48,867 nt of DNA from Streptomyces gelaticus (lineage in GTDB: Bacteria; Actinomycetota; Actinomycetes; Streptomycetales; Streptomycetaceae), in contig NZ_BMTF01000033.1 of assembly GCF_014649535.1 (NCBI RefSeq), positions 19,266 through 68,132 on the forward strand. Direction: 5' to 3'. The notes under the pieces were generated by a model. It had not been told where the DNA came from and did no database searches. It saw only the letters and a list, made by a program, of their open reading frames with translations. Position numbers and translations under genes: made by a program. Numbering within the stretch: position 1 is the first letter of the stretch; every line of letters starts with the position of its first letter. Of this stretch, positions 34,100 to 42,506 are shown piece by piece.

Positions 34100-35193
34100 A
34101 GCTTGGGCGCAATCTCTTCGGTCCAGATACGCTCCCGCTGCTCCGGCGACATGTGGCAGGCCGCCCAGTGCCGGCTGCCGACCTCCTGGAGCTCGGGCCG
34201 TACGGTGCGGGTGACGTCGTCCTTGGGCACGTCCGCGTACGGGCAGCGCGGGTTGAAGGCGCAGCCCGACGGGATGTTGATGAGCGACGGCGGGGAACCC
34301 TTGACCGGGATGAGCCGGTCGGTCTGGTCGCGGTCGAGGCGCGGCATCGAACCCAGCAGACCCCAGGTGTAGGGGTGCCGGGGCTCGTAGAACACCTTCT
34401 CGGCCGGTCCGCGCTCGACGCAGCGCCCGCCGTACATCACCAGGATGTCGTCGGCGAGCTCGGCGACCACGCCCAGGTCGTGGGTGATGATGATGACCGC
34501 GGAGCCGAACTCCTTCTGCAGATCCCGGATCAGGTCGAGGATCTGCGCCTGGACCGTCACGTCCAGCGCGGTCGTCGGCTCGTCGGCGATCAGCAGCTCG
34601 GGGTTGTTGACCAGCGACATGGCGATCATCGCACGCTGGCGCATGCCGCCGGAGAACTCGTGCGGGTAGCTGTCGACGCGCTTGTCGGGCTGCGGGATGC
34701 CGACCCGGTCGAGCATCTCGACCGCCCGCTTGCGGGCGGTCTTCTTGTCGACGCTGTGATGGACCCGGTACGCCTCCACGATCTGCTTGCCGATCGTGTA
34801 GTACGGGTGCAGCGCGGACAGCGGGTCCTGGAAGATCATGGCCATGTCGCGGCCGCGCAGCTTGCGCACCTCGTCGGGGTCGGCGGACAGCAGCTCCTTG
34901 CCGTCCAGCCAGATCTCGCCGGAGACCTGGGCCTTGCGCTTGCCGTACTGGCCGGCGGTGTGCAGGCCCATGATGCCCAGCGAGGTGACGGACTTGCCGG
35001 AGCCGGACTCGCCGACGATGCCGAGGGTCTTGCCCTTCTCCAGCTGGAAGTTGAGCCCGTCGACGGACTTGACCAGCCCGTCGTCGGTCGGGAAGTGCAC
35101 CTTGAGGTCGCGCACTTCGAGGAAGGCGGTGGGAGCGGGCGAGCCGGCCGAGGGTTCGCCCAGTGCGGCACCGCTCTTGTGCAGTTCGGTCAT
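34096..35193 (-). CDS. Peptide ABC transporter ATP-binding protein (OppD/DppD type)
   Basis: 365 residues. Walker A GIVGESGSGKS, Q-loop FQDPLSALHPYYT, signature FSGGMRQRAMIAMSLV, Walker B LLIADEPTTALD and HDLGVVAELADD are intact. The C-terminal oligopeptide domain has SGCAFNPRCPYA and an expected late Cys. It heterodimerises with the OppF-type subunit. The ATG at 35193 overlaps the permease stop as ATGA. The frame extends far upstream but only in a permease shadow. Confidence 0.95.
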   Translation of the reverse strand: MTELHKSGAALGEPSAGSPAPTAFLEVRDLKVHFPTDDGLVKSVDGLNFQLEKGKTLGIVGESGSGKSVTSLGIMGLHTAGQYGKRKAQVSGEIWLDGKELLSADPDEVRKLRGRDMAMIFQDPLSALHPYYTIGKQIVEAYRVHHSVDKKTARKRAVEMLDRVGIPQPDKRVDSYPHEFSGGMRQRAMIAMSLVNNPELLIADEPTTALDVTVQAQILDLIRDLQKEFGSAVIIITHDLGVVAELADDILVMYGGRCVERGPAEKVFYEPRHPYTWGLLGSMPRLDRDQTDRLIPVKGSPPSLINIPSGCAFNPRCPYADVPKDDVTRTVRPELQEVGSRHWAACHMSPEQRERIWTEEIAPKL

Positions 35194-36191
35194 CCCAGCC
35201 TCACTCGCGGGTCGATGACGGCGTACATGATGTCGACGACGAGGTTGGCGACGGCGATCGCGAGAGCCGCGAACAGGGTGACGCCGAGAATCACCGGCAG
35301 GTCCTTGTTGCTGATCGCCTGGACCGCGGCGAGCCCGAGACCGGGCAGGTTGAACGTGGACTCGGTGAGGACGGCGCCACCGAGGAGCACGCCGATGTCG
35401 AGACCGAAGACGGTGAGGATCGGCGTCATCGCGGAACGCAGGGCGTGCCGGGTGATGACGGTGCCCTCGCCGAGCCCCTTGGAGCGGGCGGTACGGATGT
35501 AGTCCTCGCCGAGCACTTCGAGCATGGTGGCCCTGGTGAGACGGGCGTACATCGCCGCGTTCAGGAAGGCCAGCACGATCCACGGCAGGATCAGCGTCTG
35601 GAACCAGGTGCCGATGCCGTCGTCCGTGGAGAGGTTGTCGGCGATGTGCACCCAGCCGAAGCTGTGCACGAACAGGCCCATCGCGACCATGCCGGTGAAG
35701 AAGATCGGCAGCGAGACACCGGCGAGCGCGGTGGTCATCGCGGCGCGGTCCCAGATGCTGCCGCGCCGGAGCGCGGAGACCACACCGGTGGCGACACCGC
35801 CGAGGAGCCACAGGACGCAGGCGCCCGCGGCAAGCGCGCCGGTGACGGGCAGCGCGTCCTTGAGGGTGGTCCAGACGGGGACCTCGGTGCGGAAGGAGTA
35901 GCCGAAGCAGGGAGCGGCGCAGTGGGTGACATCGTCACCGTTCGCGTAGTCGCGCCCCATCGGGATGCCCTTGACGAAGTCCCAGAACTGGACGAGGAGG
36001 GGGTCGTCGAGACCCAGCTTGATCCGGATGCCCTGAAGCTGCTCGACACCCGTGGCCTTGCCGGCGAAGAGGACTGCGACGTCCTGACCCGCCCACTTGG
36101 GCAGCATGAAGAAGATGGTGAACGTCGCGAGCAGTACGACGAGCACCATGATGACTACGGCGAACAGGCGCCGGATGAGATAAGCAAGCAC
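35190..36191 (-). CDS. Peptide ABC transporter permease (OppB/DppB type)
   Basis: 333 residues, six membrane helices. It begins VLAYLIRRLFAVVIMVLVVL, typical of OppB. The cytoplasmic coupling motif is present as ARLTRATMLEVLGEDYIRTA, then RSKGLGEGTVITRHALRSAM. The loop between helices 1 and 2 is long, with two Cys (THCAAPCFG). I place the start at GTG 36191 because it matches the family N-terminus; a longer frame to 36257 would translate the stem-loop upstream. The ribosome site is weak, so expression may depend on mRNA structure. Confidence 0.92.
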   Translation of the reverse strand: MLAYLIRRLFAVVIMVLVVLLATFTIFFMLPKWAGQDVAVLFAGKATGVEQLQGIRIKLGLDDPLLVQFWDFVKGIPMGRDYANGDDVTHCAAPCFGYSFRTEVPVWTTLKDALPVTGALAAGACVLWLLGGVATGVVSALRRGSIWDRAAMTTALAGVSLPIFFTGMVAMGLFVHSFGWVHIADNLSTDDGIGTWFQTLILPWIVLAFLNAAMYARLTRATMLEVLGEDYIRTARSKGLGEGTVITRHALRSAMTPILTVFGLDIGVLLGGAVLTESTFNLPGLGLAAVQAISNKDLPVILGVTLFAALAIAVANLVVDIMYAVIDPRVRLG

Positions 36192-36203
36192 TGTGTGCGG
36201 CCC

Positions 36204-36246
36204 GGCGGTGGCCGGGAGCCCCTCGTGGGGGCTCCCGGCCACCGCC
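36204..36246 (-). terminator. Intercistronic stem-loop between the substrate-binding protein and permease genes
   Basis: A perfect 19-bp inverted repeat (36204-36222 with 36228-36246; GGCGGTGGCCGGGAGCCCC) with a 5-nt loop begins 12 bp before the OppB-type start and lies 89 bp past the binding-protein stop. It would act as an attenuator or 3' stabiliser, giving more binding protein than permease. Confidence 0.75.
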
Positions 36247-36335
36247 CCGGCCCTCACCTGCCCTTCGGACTGGCGGGTTTCGGCGGCGGTGGAACAGTCA
36301 ACCGGGTTGACTGCAGATGCGGTTGACTCCAGCGA

Positions 36336-38108
36336 CTACTTGACGACGCCGAGCGAGACGTAGTCGTAGCGGCCGTTGTAGGCGTCGGACATGTAGACGT
36401 TCGTCAGACGGTCGCCGCGCCAGGTGATGTTCTTCTCGTAGATGAAGGGCATCCAGTCGGCCTGGTCGAGGATCCGCTTGTCGATCTGCTGGTAGATCTC
36501 GCCGGCCTTGACCGGGTCGGTCTGCGCGATCGCGTCGTCGAAGAGCTTGTCGATCTGCGGATCCTTGATCTGGGACTCGTTGTAGTTACCGGTGTCCGCG
36601 AGGAACCGGCTGTCCCACAGCGGCTGGCCGAAGCCCTGGCCGGTCGGGAAGTCGGGGCCCCAGCCGCTCATCGTCATGCCGTAGCCGCGCTTCTTCACGA
36701 CGGACGGGGAGCCGGTGATGCTGGACGCCTCGGCGCCGTCGAGCGGGTCGACCTCGATCTTGATGCCGACCTTGCCGAGCTGCTCCTGGAGCGCCTCGGC
36801 GGCGTCGACCTCGCCCGGGTTGTTGTTACGGGCGGTGAGCTTGGTGGAGAAGCCGTTCGGCTGACCGCACTGCTTCAGCTCGTCCTTGGCCTTGGCGAGG
36901 TCCGGCTTGCCCTTGCGGGCGAGGACGCCGTACGGGTCGTAGTCGCTGTGGCCCTTGACGGAAGCCGGCAGGGCGCTGTTGGCGATCGCGCCACCGGCGA
37001 TCTCGCCACCGCGGGTCTGCTGGAGACCGGCGAAGTCGGTGGCGTAGAAGACGGCCTTGCGGCAGTGGACGTCGTCCAGCGGCTTGGCGGTGTGGACGAG
37101 CGCGACGTAGCGGATGAAGGACGTCTGCATGTTGTCGACGCTGGCCTTGTGCTCCTGGACGGCGGTGACGCGGCCGGACTGCGTCATGCCGGTGCCGTTG
37201 AGGTCGACGTCGTAGTCGCCCTCCATCAGCTTCTTGTCGTTCTCCTCCAGGTTGGCGGAGATCGTCACGGTGATCTTGTCCGGGAGCGCGGGGCGCACCG
37301 GGTCGGAGGCCTTCTGCCACTTGTCGTTGCGGACGAGCACGATGCTCTTGCCCGGCTTGTACGTCTCGAACTTGTACGGGCCGGAGGAGAACGGGCGCTG
37401 GGTGTACTTCGCGCCGGTGTCCTTGTCCGCCTTCACGGGCGAGCCGGACGGCATGGCGAGGAACTGCTCGAAGTCACCGTTGGGCTTGGGCAGCTTGAAG
37501 ACGATGGTGTTGTCGTCGGGCGTCTCGATCGCCTTGAGACCGAGCTTGTCCGCGGACTTGTCCTTGTAGGGGCCCTTGTACTCGCCCTTGGGGTCCAGCG
37601 TCTGCATCAGGTACTGCGGGCCACCGGTGATGGTGTCCGTAGCCCAGATGCGCTCGATGCCGTACTTGACGTCCTTGGAGGTGAGCTTGGAGCCGTCCTC
37701 CCAGGTCAGGCCGTCACGCAGCTTGTACGTGTAGGTCTTGCCGCCGTCCGTGATCTCACCGGGGCCGGTGGCCAGGTCGCCGACCAGCTTGGTGGAGGCG
37801 ACACCCGGCTTGGTGTCGTACGTGACCAGCTGGCGGGTGTAGAAGCGCATGAAGTCCCAGGCCATGCCGTAGTAGGCACGCTGGGGGTCGGCGGAGTCGA
37901 GGTCCTGCTTGCCGACCATCTTCAGCGTTCCGCCCTTTTTGGTGGACGGGTTGGCGACCTTGTTGAACGCCGCGTTGAAGCCGGCGCCCTTGGACTTGCC
38001 GCCGCTCTCGTTGTCGTCGCCGCCGCCGCACGCCGTGGTGGTCATCAGCGCCGCGACCACGAGGGCCGCACCAGCGGTGAGCCGTCGTTTCGAGGTAACT
38101 GTGGACAT
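36336..38108 (-). CDS. Peptide ABC transporter substrate-binding lipoprotein
   Basis: 590 residues. The N-terminus MSTVTSKRRLTAGAALVVAA ends in a lipobox (TTAC) followed by Gly/Asp/Ser linker, so it is a lipoprotein anchored outside the membrane. It belongs to family 5 (SBP_bac_5): TYTYKLRDGLTWEDGSKLTS, DVKYGIERIW, SGPYKFETYKPGKSIVLVRN and the late YGMTMSGWGPDFPT and ILDQADWMPFIYEKN. It captures peptides for the permease. The start is ATG 38108 with GGAGG ten bases upstream. It is the second gene of the operon and followed by a strong stem-loop. Confidence 0.95.
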   Translation of the reverse strand: MSTVTSKRRLTAGAALVVAALMTTTACGGGDDNESGGKSKGAGFNAAFNKVANPSTKKGGTLKMVGKQDLDSADPQRAYYGMAWDFMRFYTRQLVTYDTKPGVASTKLVGDLATGPGEITDGGKTYTYKLRDGLTWEDGSKLTSKDVKYGIERIWATDTITGGPQYLMQTLDPKGEYKGPYKDKSADKLGLKAIETPDDNTIVFKLPKPNGDFEQFLAMPSGSPVKADKDTGAKYTQRPFSSGPYKFETYKPGKSIVLVRNDKWQKASDPVRPALPDKITVTISANLEENDKKLMEGDYDVDLNGTGMTQSGRVTAVQEHKASVDNMQTSFIRYVALVHTAKPLDDVHCRKAVFYATDFAGLQQTRGGEIAGGAIANSALPASVKGHSDYDPYGVLARKGKPDLAKAKDELKQCGQPNGFSTKLTARNNNPGEVDAAEALQEQLGKVGIKIEVDPLDGAEASSITGSPSVVKKRGYGMTMSGWGPDFPTGQGFGQPLWDSRFLADTGNYNESQIKDPQIDKLFDDAIAQTDPVKAGEIYQQIDKRILDQADWMPFIYEKNITWRGDRLTNVYMSDAYNGRYDYVSLGVVK

Positions 38109-38203
38109 TTTCTCGCAACCTCCGAGATCGCGGTCCCAGGCCGTTGCTTGCCGGAGAACCATGGGAAAAGCCACCTGACGATGCGGCAGGGGCAAGTCGT
38201 GGG

Positions 38204-39208
38204 TTATCGGGTCCCCTTGGGGTCCAGGGCATCGCGCAGCCCGTCCCCGAAGAGGTTGAAGGCCAGCACGGTGATGAAGATCGTCACGCCGGGGAAGACC
38301 ATGAACATCGGGTCGTGCTCGTACGTTTCCAGTGCGTCCCGCAGCATCCCGCCCCAGGAGGCGGTGGGCGGCCGGACACCGGCACCGAGGAAGCTGAGGG
38401 CCGCTTCGGTGAGGATGTTGGTGGGAATCATGAGCGTCGCGTAGACGGTGATCGGCGCCACCAGGTTGGGCAGCAGTTCGCGGAAGAGGATGTGCGTGCG
38501 TCCGCCGCCGAGGCTGCGCGCCGCCTCCACGTACTCGCGCTCGCGCAGCGAGAGCGTCTGCCCGCGGACGATGCGTCCCACGTACGGCCAGCCGAAGAAG
38601 CCGATGACGGCGACGAGTACGGCGATGCGTACGCCGCTGCCGGTCAGCCCCAGCAGATCGTCGGGGAGGACCGAGACCAGGGAGATGATGAAGAGGAGCT
38701 GCGGGAAGGACAGCAGCACGTCCATGATCCGGCTGATCAGCGCGTCCACCCAGCCGCCGAAGTAGCCGGCGACGATCCCGAAGAGAGTGCCGAGGGCGAC
38801 GGCGACCAGGGCCGCCAGGAACGCCACGAGCAGCGAGATCCGGGCGCCGTAGACGATCCGGCTGAACACGTCGCGCCCCTTGTTGGGCTCGACGCCGAAG
38901 AGGTAGTCGCTGCTCACACCGCCGAGGTCTCCCGTGGGGAGGTTGGTCAGCGGGTCGAGCATGTCCTGGTGGAACTCGTTCGGCGGATGCCCCAGCAGCC
39001 CGACGATGAGGGGCGCGAAGACCGCCACCACGACCAGGACGAGGACAACGATGCCACCCGTCAGAGCGACTCTGTCCTGCTTCAGGCGGTTCCAGGCGAT
39101 CTGCTTGAGAGACCGTCCCTCGACCTTCTTCACCCCGGAGTCGACTGCGGGACCGCCGGCCGCGACCGGATCCGCTTCCTTGGTCGGCTCTTGCAGTGGT
39201 GCCGTCAT
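38204..39208 (-). CDS. Peptide ABC transporter permease (OppC/DppC type)
   Basis: 334 residues. Features of OppC: RLKQDRVALTGGIVVLVLVV as first helix, the YLFGVEPNKGRDVFSRIVYG loop, ARISLLVAFLAALVAV, and the EAA-type coupling segment EYVEAARSLGGGRTHILFRE. It ends LFGDGLRDALDPKGTR, as usual. I use ATG 39208 (MTAPLQEP); 39229 is possible. Unlike many opp operons the C permease is first, then binding protein, B permease, D and F ATPases. This order matches the S. coelicolor SCO5476-5480 cluster as I remember it. Confidence 0.93.
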   Translation of the reverse strand: MTAPLQEPTKEADPVAAGGPAVDSGVKKVEGRSLKQIAWNRLKQDRVALTGGIVVLVLVVVAVFAPLIVGLLGHPPNEFHQDMLDPLTNLPTGDLGGVSSDYLFGVEPNKGRDVFSRIVYGARISLLVAFLAALVAVALGTLFGIVAGYFGGWVDALISRIMDVLLSFPQLLFIISLVSVLPDDLLGLTGSGVRIAVLVAVIGFFGWPYVGRIVRGQTLSLREREYVEAARSLGGGRTHILFRELLPNLVAPITVYATLMIPTNILTEAALSFLGAGVRPPTASWGGMLRDALETYEHDPMFMVFPGVTIFITVLAFNLFGDGLRDALDPKGTR

Positions 39209-39645
39209 CGTGGCAAGGACCCCTCTCAACCGGCGGTGGCCGGGCCGAACTGGCCGCTGTGGCGGCGCGATCAGTCAGTCGTACACAGAGGCGGCAAGAC
39301 GCCCTTGCTGCGGGAGTCTTCATTGCCGTCACCACAGGTAGCCAGACCGGCAGACGAATGGATGCCTAACCGTGATGCGGTCCTGGGTGTTCCGTTATCC
39401 GGACGGATGTGAACGCCCCCCGAACACAGGTCAGTTGAGGCGTAAGGGGGGCAGGCGCGCAGATTCGCGGCGCTTTCACCACCAGATGTACTCAGCCCGG
39501 AGAACTCGGACACGAGCCGGCCGGACGAGGTACCGGGCGGTGAACGCGCATACACATTCGGGGAGTTGGCGCTTTACGGCCGCGTTACGGGAATCCAGTA
39601 CACAAACGCACTTCCGGACCGCGGGGTGCAACGACCCCGAAAGGG
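39209..39645. other. Upstream region of the peptide transporter operon
   Basis: No gene seen. It should hold the promoter for the five-gene transporter operon; no confident -35/-10 was picked by eye. Small symmetric elements occur: GCAAG/CTTGC around 39292-39310 and ATCCG-ga-CGGAT near 39398. A short GACCC/GGGTC stem near 39626-39641 might help end the SseB-like transcript. Composition is a little less GC-rich than its surroundings. Confidence 0.4.
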
Positions 39646-40425
39646 TCAGTACGTGCCCTGCGGCGGGTAGCCGTAGCCCGCGGCAGGAGCCGCCGGGGCG
39701 TGCGCCTCGCGGTCGTAGAACGGGCGGGCGTTGGCGCGCAGCCACATCGCGACCGGGTCGTACTCGTCGGACATCGCGACGGTGGAGACGGGCAGCCCGT
39801 CCGGAACGGCGGAGATCGACTGCTGCATCATCGCGCGCGCCGCGTCCACCGAGGGCGGGCTCGTGTCGTAGAGGTCGAGGCCGATGGTGAGGTACGGGGC
39901 CCCGAGGGCGGGCTGCACCCAGGCGCGGCGCAGCGAGCGGATCGCGGGGGTGCGGTGGGCGTTCTGCGTGAGCAGGGCGTAGAACTGCGGGATCTCGATC
40001 GCCGGCTCGGTGAGCCGGAGCGGGCCCGCGGGCATCCGGTCGAGGCCGGTGGCGATCCGGCGCAGGTCCAGCCAGGGGATGCCGACGCCACCGCCGGGGG
40101 CGTGCGGGTTGAGCCAGATCCCCCAGCGGTCGGGGAAGAGGGCGCGGGCGATGTCCAGGCCGCCGACCAGCTCATGGGCGCGGTTCCAGCCGCTGGCCGA
40201 GAGCTCCTGGGCGGAGGTCACACAGGGGGCGTAGCCGAGGCCGTCGACCTCCATGTTCCCGTACTGGGCGTCGGGCGAGCCCGCCTGACCGTGCCAGAGG
40301 AGCATCCAGATCCGGCCGTTCGCGACGGCCTTCAGCAGTGCCTCGTACGCGTCGTAGCGCCCGGGCGTCACTTGGCGCAGCATGTGCTCGACCTGCCCGG
40401 CCGCCGCGGTGCCTGACGCACTCAC
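39646..40425 (-). CDS. SseB-family protein (enhanced serine sensitivity)
   Basis: 259 residues from GTG 40425 with GAGGGGCGGGA upstream. N-terminal SseB domain (ALLKAVANGRIWMLLWHGQ, EVDGLGYAPCVTSAQELSAS, WGIWLNPHAPGGGVGIPWLD). C-terminal SseB_C domain (APYLTIGLDLYD, YDPVAMWLRANARPFYDRE). SseB overexpression in E. coli gives serine sensitivity; molecular function is unknown. Location near glyA and sdaA is suggestive for a serine link. A Pro/Ala/Tyr tail ends the protein. Paralogue of the next gene. Confidence 0.85.
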   Translation of the reverse strand: MSASGTAAAGQVEHMLRQVTPGRYDAYEALLKAVANGRIWMLLWHGQAGSPDAQYGNMEVDGLGYAPCVTSAQELSASGWNRAHELVGGLDIARALFPDRWGIWLNPHAPGGGVGIPWLDLRRIATGLDRMPAGPLRLTEPAIEIPQFYALLTQNAHRTPAIRSLRRAWVQPALGAPYLTIGLDLYDTSPPSVDAARAMMQQSISAVPDGLPVSTVAMSDEYDPVAMWLRANARPFYDREAHAPAAPAAGYGYPPQGTY

Positions 40426-40604
40426 CTGGTCCCGCCCCTCTTCGATCCACTGTGTCGGCCGGCCGCTCCCGGGCACACGGGCGCGGCATGATGCCGAGGC
40501 ACCAGCCATGAAACCAGCTTATGCGCCGGTCCTGACACCGACTTGACGCCATGGGTCGAAGCGGTGTTCCACGCCGGTGGCCGCTGCGGGGGCCGCGCCG
40601 GGGG

Positions 40605-41375
40605 CTACTGGCCCGCCCGCCGGTAGAACGGCTTGATCTTCTCGCGCATCCAGTCGCCGACCGGGTCCTGTGCCACATCGAGCAGTACGAGATTGACCGG
40701 CCAGGGCACCTCGACCCGCCCCAGAGCGCGGCCGAGGGCGTCCATCGGGGCATTGTGCCCCGCACCCTCCCAGGTGGAGAGCTCGACGCCGACGAAGAGG
40801 ACGGGGTCGCCGCCCTCGATGCTGGCCAGCGCCCGCCGGGCGGAGAGCACGACGCCGCTCTCCTCGAATTCGCCGGCCGCCGCGGCGAGGAAGTCGACCG
40901 GCTCCTCCTTCCAGTCCGGTTCGTACATCCGGACCCTGCCACCGCCGGCCGGGCCGTCCAGCGCGGTGCGCCCGGCCCGGCAGAGTTCGGCCACGGCGGG
41001 GGGCGGCAGCGGCACCCCGACCGCGCCGCCGGGGTTCACGGCGATGCCGAGCTGCGGGGGCAGACCGCGGGCGAAGTCGCGGGCGGGCGCGACGGTGAAG
41101 GACATGTGGCTGCCGACGCAGGCGAGGAACTGCTGCTCGGAGCTGAACACGGGGACGTACGCGCCGCCCTCGATCTCCAGCGTCGGCAGGTCCAGGTCCG
41201 CCGAGTCGGGTCCGCCGCCGTTGGGCAGCGGCACCCAGACCTCGCTGCGTCCGAGCACCTCGACGAGCCGTCCGCCCGCTTCGGGGACGCCCACCGAGGC
41301 CATCAGTATCTCTTCGAGCTCATTGGCCGGCCATCCGCCCTGCGGATGGGACTGGACCTGTGCCGGGATGTCCAC
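40605..41375 (-). CDS. SseB-family protein, paralogue of the adjacent gene
   Basis: 256 residues. The N-terminal part matches SseB (VWVPLPNGGG, YVPVFSSEQQFLACVG, LGIAVNPGGAVGVPLPPPAV). The C-terminal part aligns with the neighbour (DPVGDWMREKIKPFYRRAG against DPVAMWLRANARPFYDRE). Start GTG 41375 with AAAGGGAAG upstream. It follows the P-loop gene by 36 bp and precedes the other SseB gene by 179 bp. A tandem duplication of the family with considerable divergence. Confidence 0.85.
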   Translation of the reverse strand: MDIPAQVQSHPQGGWPANELEEILMASVGVPEAGGRLVEVLGRSEVWVPLPNGGGPDSADLDLPTLEIEGGAYVPVFSSEQQFLACVGSHMSFTVAPARDFARGLPPQLGIAVNPGGAVGVPLPPPAVAELCRAGRTALDGPAGGGRVRMYEPDWKEEPVDFLAAAAGEFEESGVVLSARRALASIEGGDPVLFVGVELSTWEGAGHNAPMDALGRALGRVEVPWPVNLVLLDVAQDPVGDWMREKIKPFYRRAGQ

Positions 41376-41411
41376 TGCTTCCCTTTCTCGCCCACGCTTT
41401 CCGGCAGAAGA

Positions 41412-42107
41412 TTAACGCCCGGCCCCGAGCCGCCCGTCCGTGAAGACGATCCGGCCGATCCGCCCCGCGGCCTCCCGGTCCAGCAGCACCGCCGAGGCGC
41501 ACCCGGGGGGCAGCAGGCCCGTCTCGGTCGCCCTCAGCAGCCTGCCCACCGCCCTGCGGTGCCGGGCGAAGGCGTATCCCGATACGCCACGTCCGCGCTC
41601 GCGCTGGCCCTGCTTGGCGGTCTGCGGCGTGACGTCGAGCAGGACGAGGTGCAGGGCCCGGCCCCGGCGCCGGGCGGCACGGGCCAGCCAGCCGCGCACC
41701 CACGACTGCGTCCCGCAGTCATGGACGACGACGGACTCCCCGGAGCGCAGCACCCGCCACAGCCCCCAGTAGTGGGCGGCGCGGACGAGCGGGCGGTAGA
41801 GGGCGTACGGGAGTAAGCGGGGCATGATCCGCGCCCAGCGGTCACGGGTGTCCTGGGAGTCGATGGCGTGCGACGTCGTCACCGCCCGCCGGATGAGCGT
41901 CGACTTGCCGCTGCCGGGCAGGCCGGAGACCACCACCACATCGCCCGGGGCGAAGCACAGGCCGCTCGGGGTGCGCCCGGACCGCTCCCGCAGATCCCGC
42001 ACCACGGGCGCGTGCGTGCCCGCCGCTCGTCTCGCCGGGACCCCCGGCTGTGCGGGCATCGCGCCGTGCGCGACCCCCGCGGTCGTCGCGTACCGCTGCA
42101 ACGTCAT
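41412..42107 (-). CDS. AAA/P-loop kinase-like ATPase
   Basis: 231 residues. The Walker A motif VVVSGLPGSGKSTLIRRAV lies near residue 60. Later LVLLDVTPQTAKQGQRERGR and YAFARHRRAV resemble the lid of small-molecule or zeta-toxin-like kinases; QDTRDRWARIMP may bind substrate. The N-terminal ~45 residues look unstructured. It probably phosphorylates a small molecule or nucleotide; target unknown. The ATG at 42107 has GGGGGAGCG upstream. Divergent from the riboswitch-controlled gcvT. Confidence 0.82.
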   Translation of the reverse strand: MTLQRYATTAGVAHGAMPAQPGVPARRAAGTHAPVVRDLRERSGRTPSGLCFAPGDVVVVSGLPGSGKSTLIRRAVTTSHAIDSQDTRDRWARIMPRLLPYALYRPLVRAAHYWGLWRVLRSGESVVVHDCGTQSWVRGWLARAARRRGRALHLVLLDVTPQTAKQGQRERGRGVSGYAFARHRRAVGRLLRATETGLLPPGCASAVLLDREAAGRIGRIVFTDGRLGAGR

Positions 42108-42271
42108 CGCGCTCCCCCTGTCGGCTCACCCCACGTATGCCCATGAAGTGTAAAGAAAAGGTAATGCGGCACAACCGTCCGCGCCGCTGAATTCCGGTGG
42201 GGGACCGACGCCCCACTCCGGCGCGATGCGTGCGATGATGACCCGGCCAACTGCATAAAGGCCGTTCGAAT

Positions 42272-42468
42272 CCGCGCGGGAGAGTTCCGGTCACCGCATG
42301 TGCCGGGCGCCGAAGGAGCAAGTTCCTCCCTTGAATCTCTCAGGCCCCGTACCGCGTGGATGAGGCAGATCTGAAAAGCGGGCCGCTGCGCGGCTCCACC
42401 CAAGGTGCAAGCCGAAACCCTTCCAGGGGCTCTCGGCGAACCTCTCAGGTTCCGATGACAGATGGGGA
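42272..42468 (+). promoter_or_regulatory. Tandem glycine riboswitch upstream of gcvT
   Basis: Aptamer 1 (about 42272-42356) has GGGAGAGTTCCGG, CGCCGAAGGAGCAAG and AATCTCTCAGGCCCC. Aptamer 2 (about 42362-42468) has CACCCAAGGTGCAAGCC, GCGAACCTCTCAGGTTCC and GATGACAGATGGGGA. Both carry the glycine-binding core and are joined by a short linker, the arrangement known to bind glycine. It should turn on the glycine cleavage genes when glycine is abundant. The gcvT start lies 39 bp past the second aptamer, leaving room for sequestration of GGGAG. Confidence 0.95.
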
Positions 42469-42506
42469 GGGATCGTCCTCGTCGTCATGCCCCGGGAGTC
42501 ATATCC

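Noticed and set aside
31964..34372. Plus-strand frame of 802 codons across the TRIC and transporter ATPase genes
   Set aside because: It crosses two real minus-strand genes and reads as His/Asp/Arg-rich noise.
36192..36257. Longer OppB-type permease from 36257
   Set aside because: It would translate a perfect stem-loop and add 22 residues not expected in OppB; GTG 36191 gives the canonical N-terminus.
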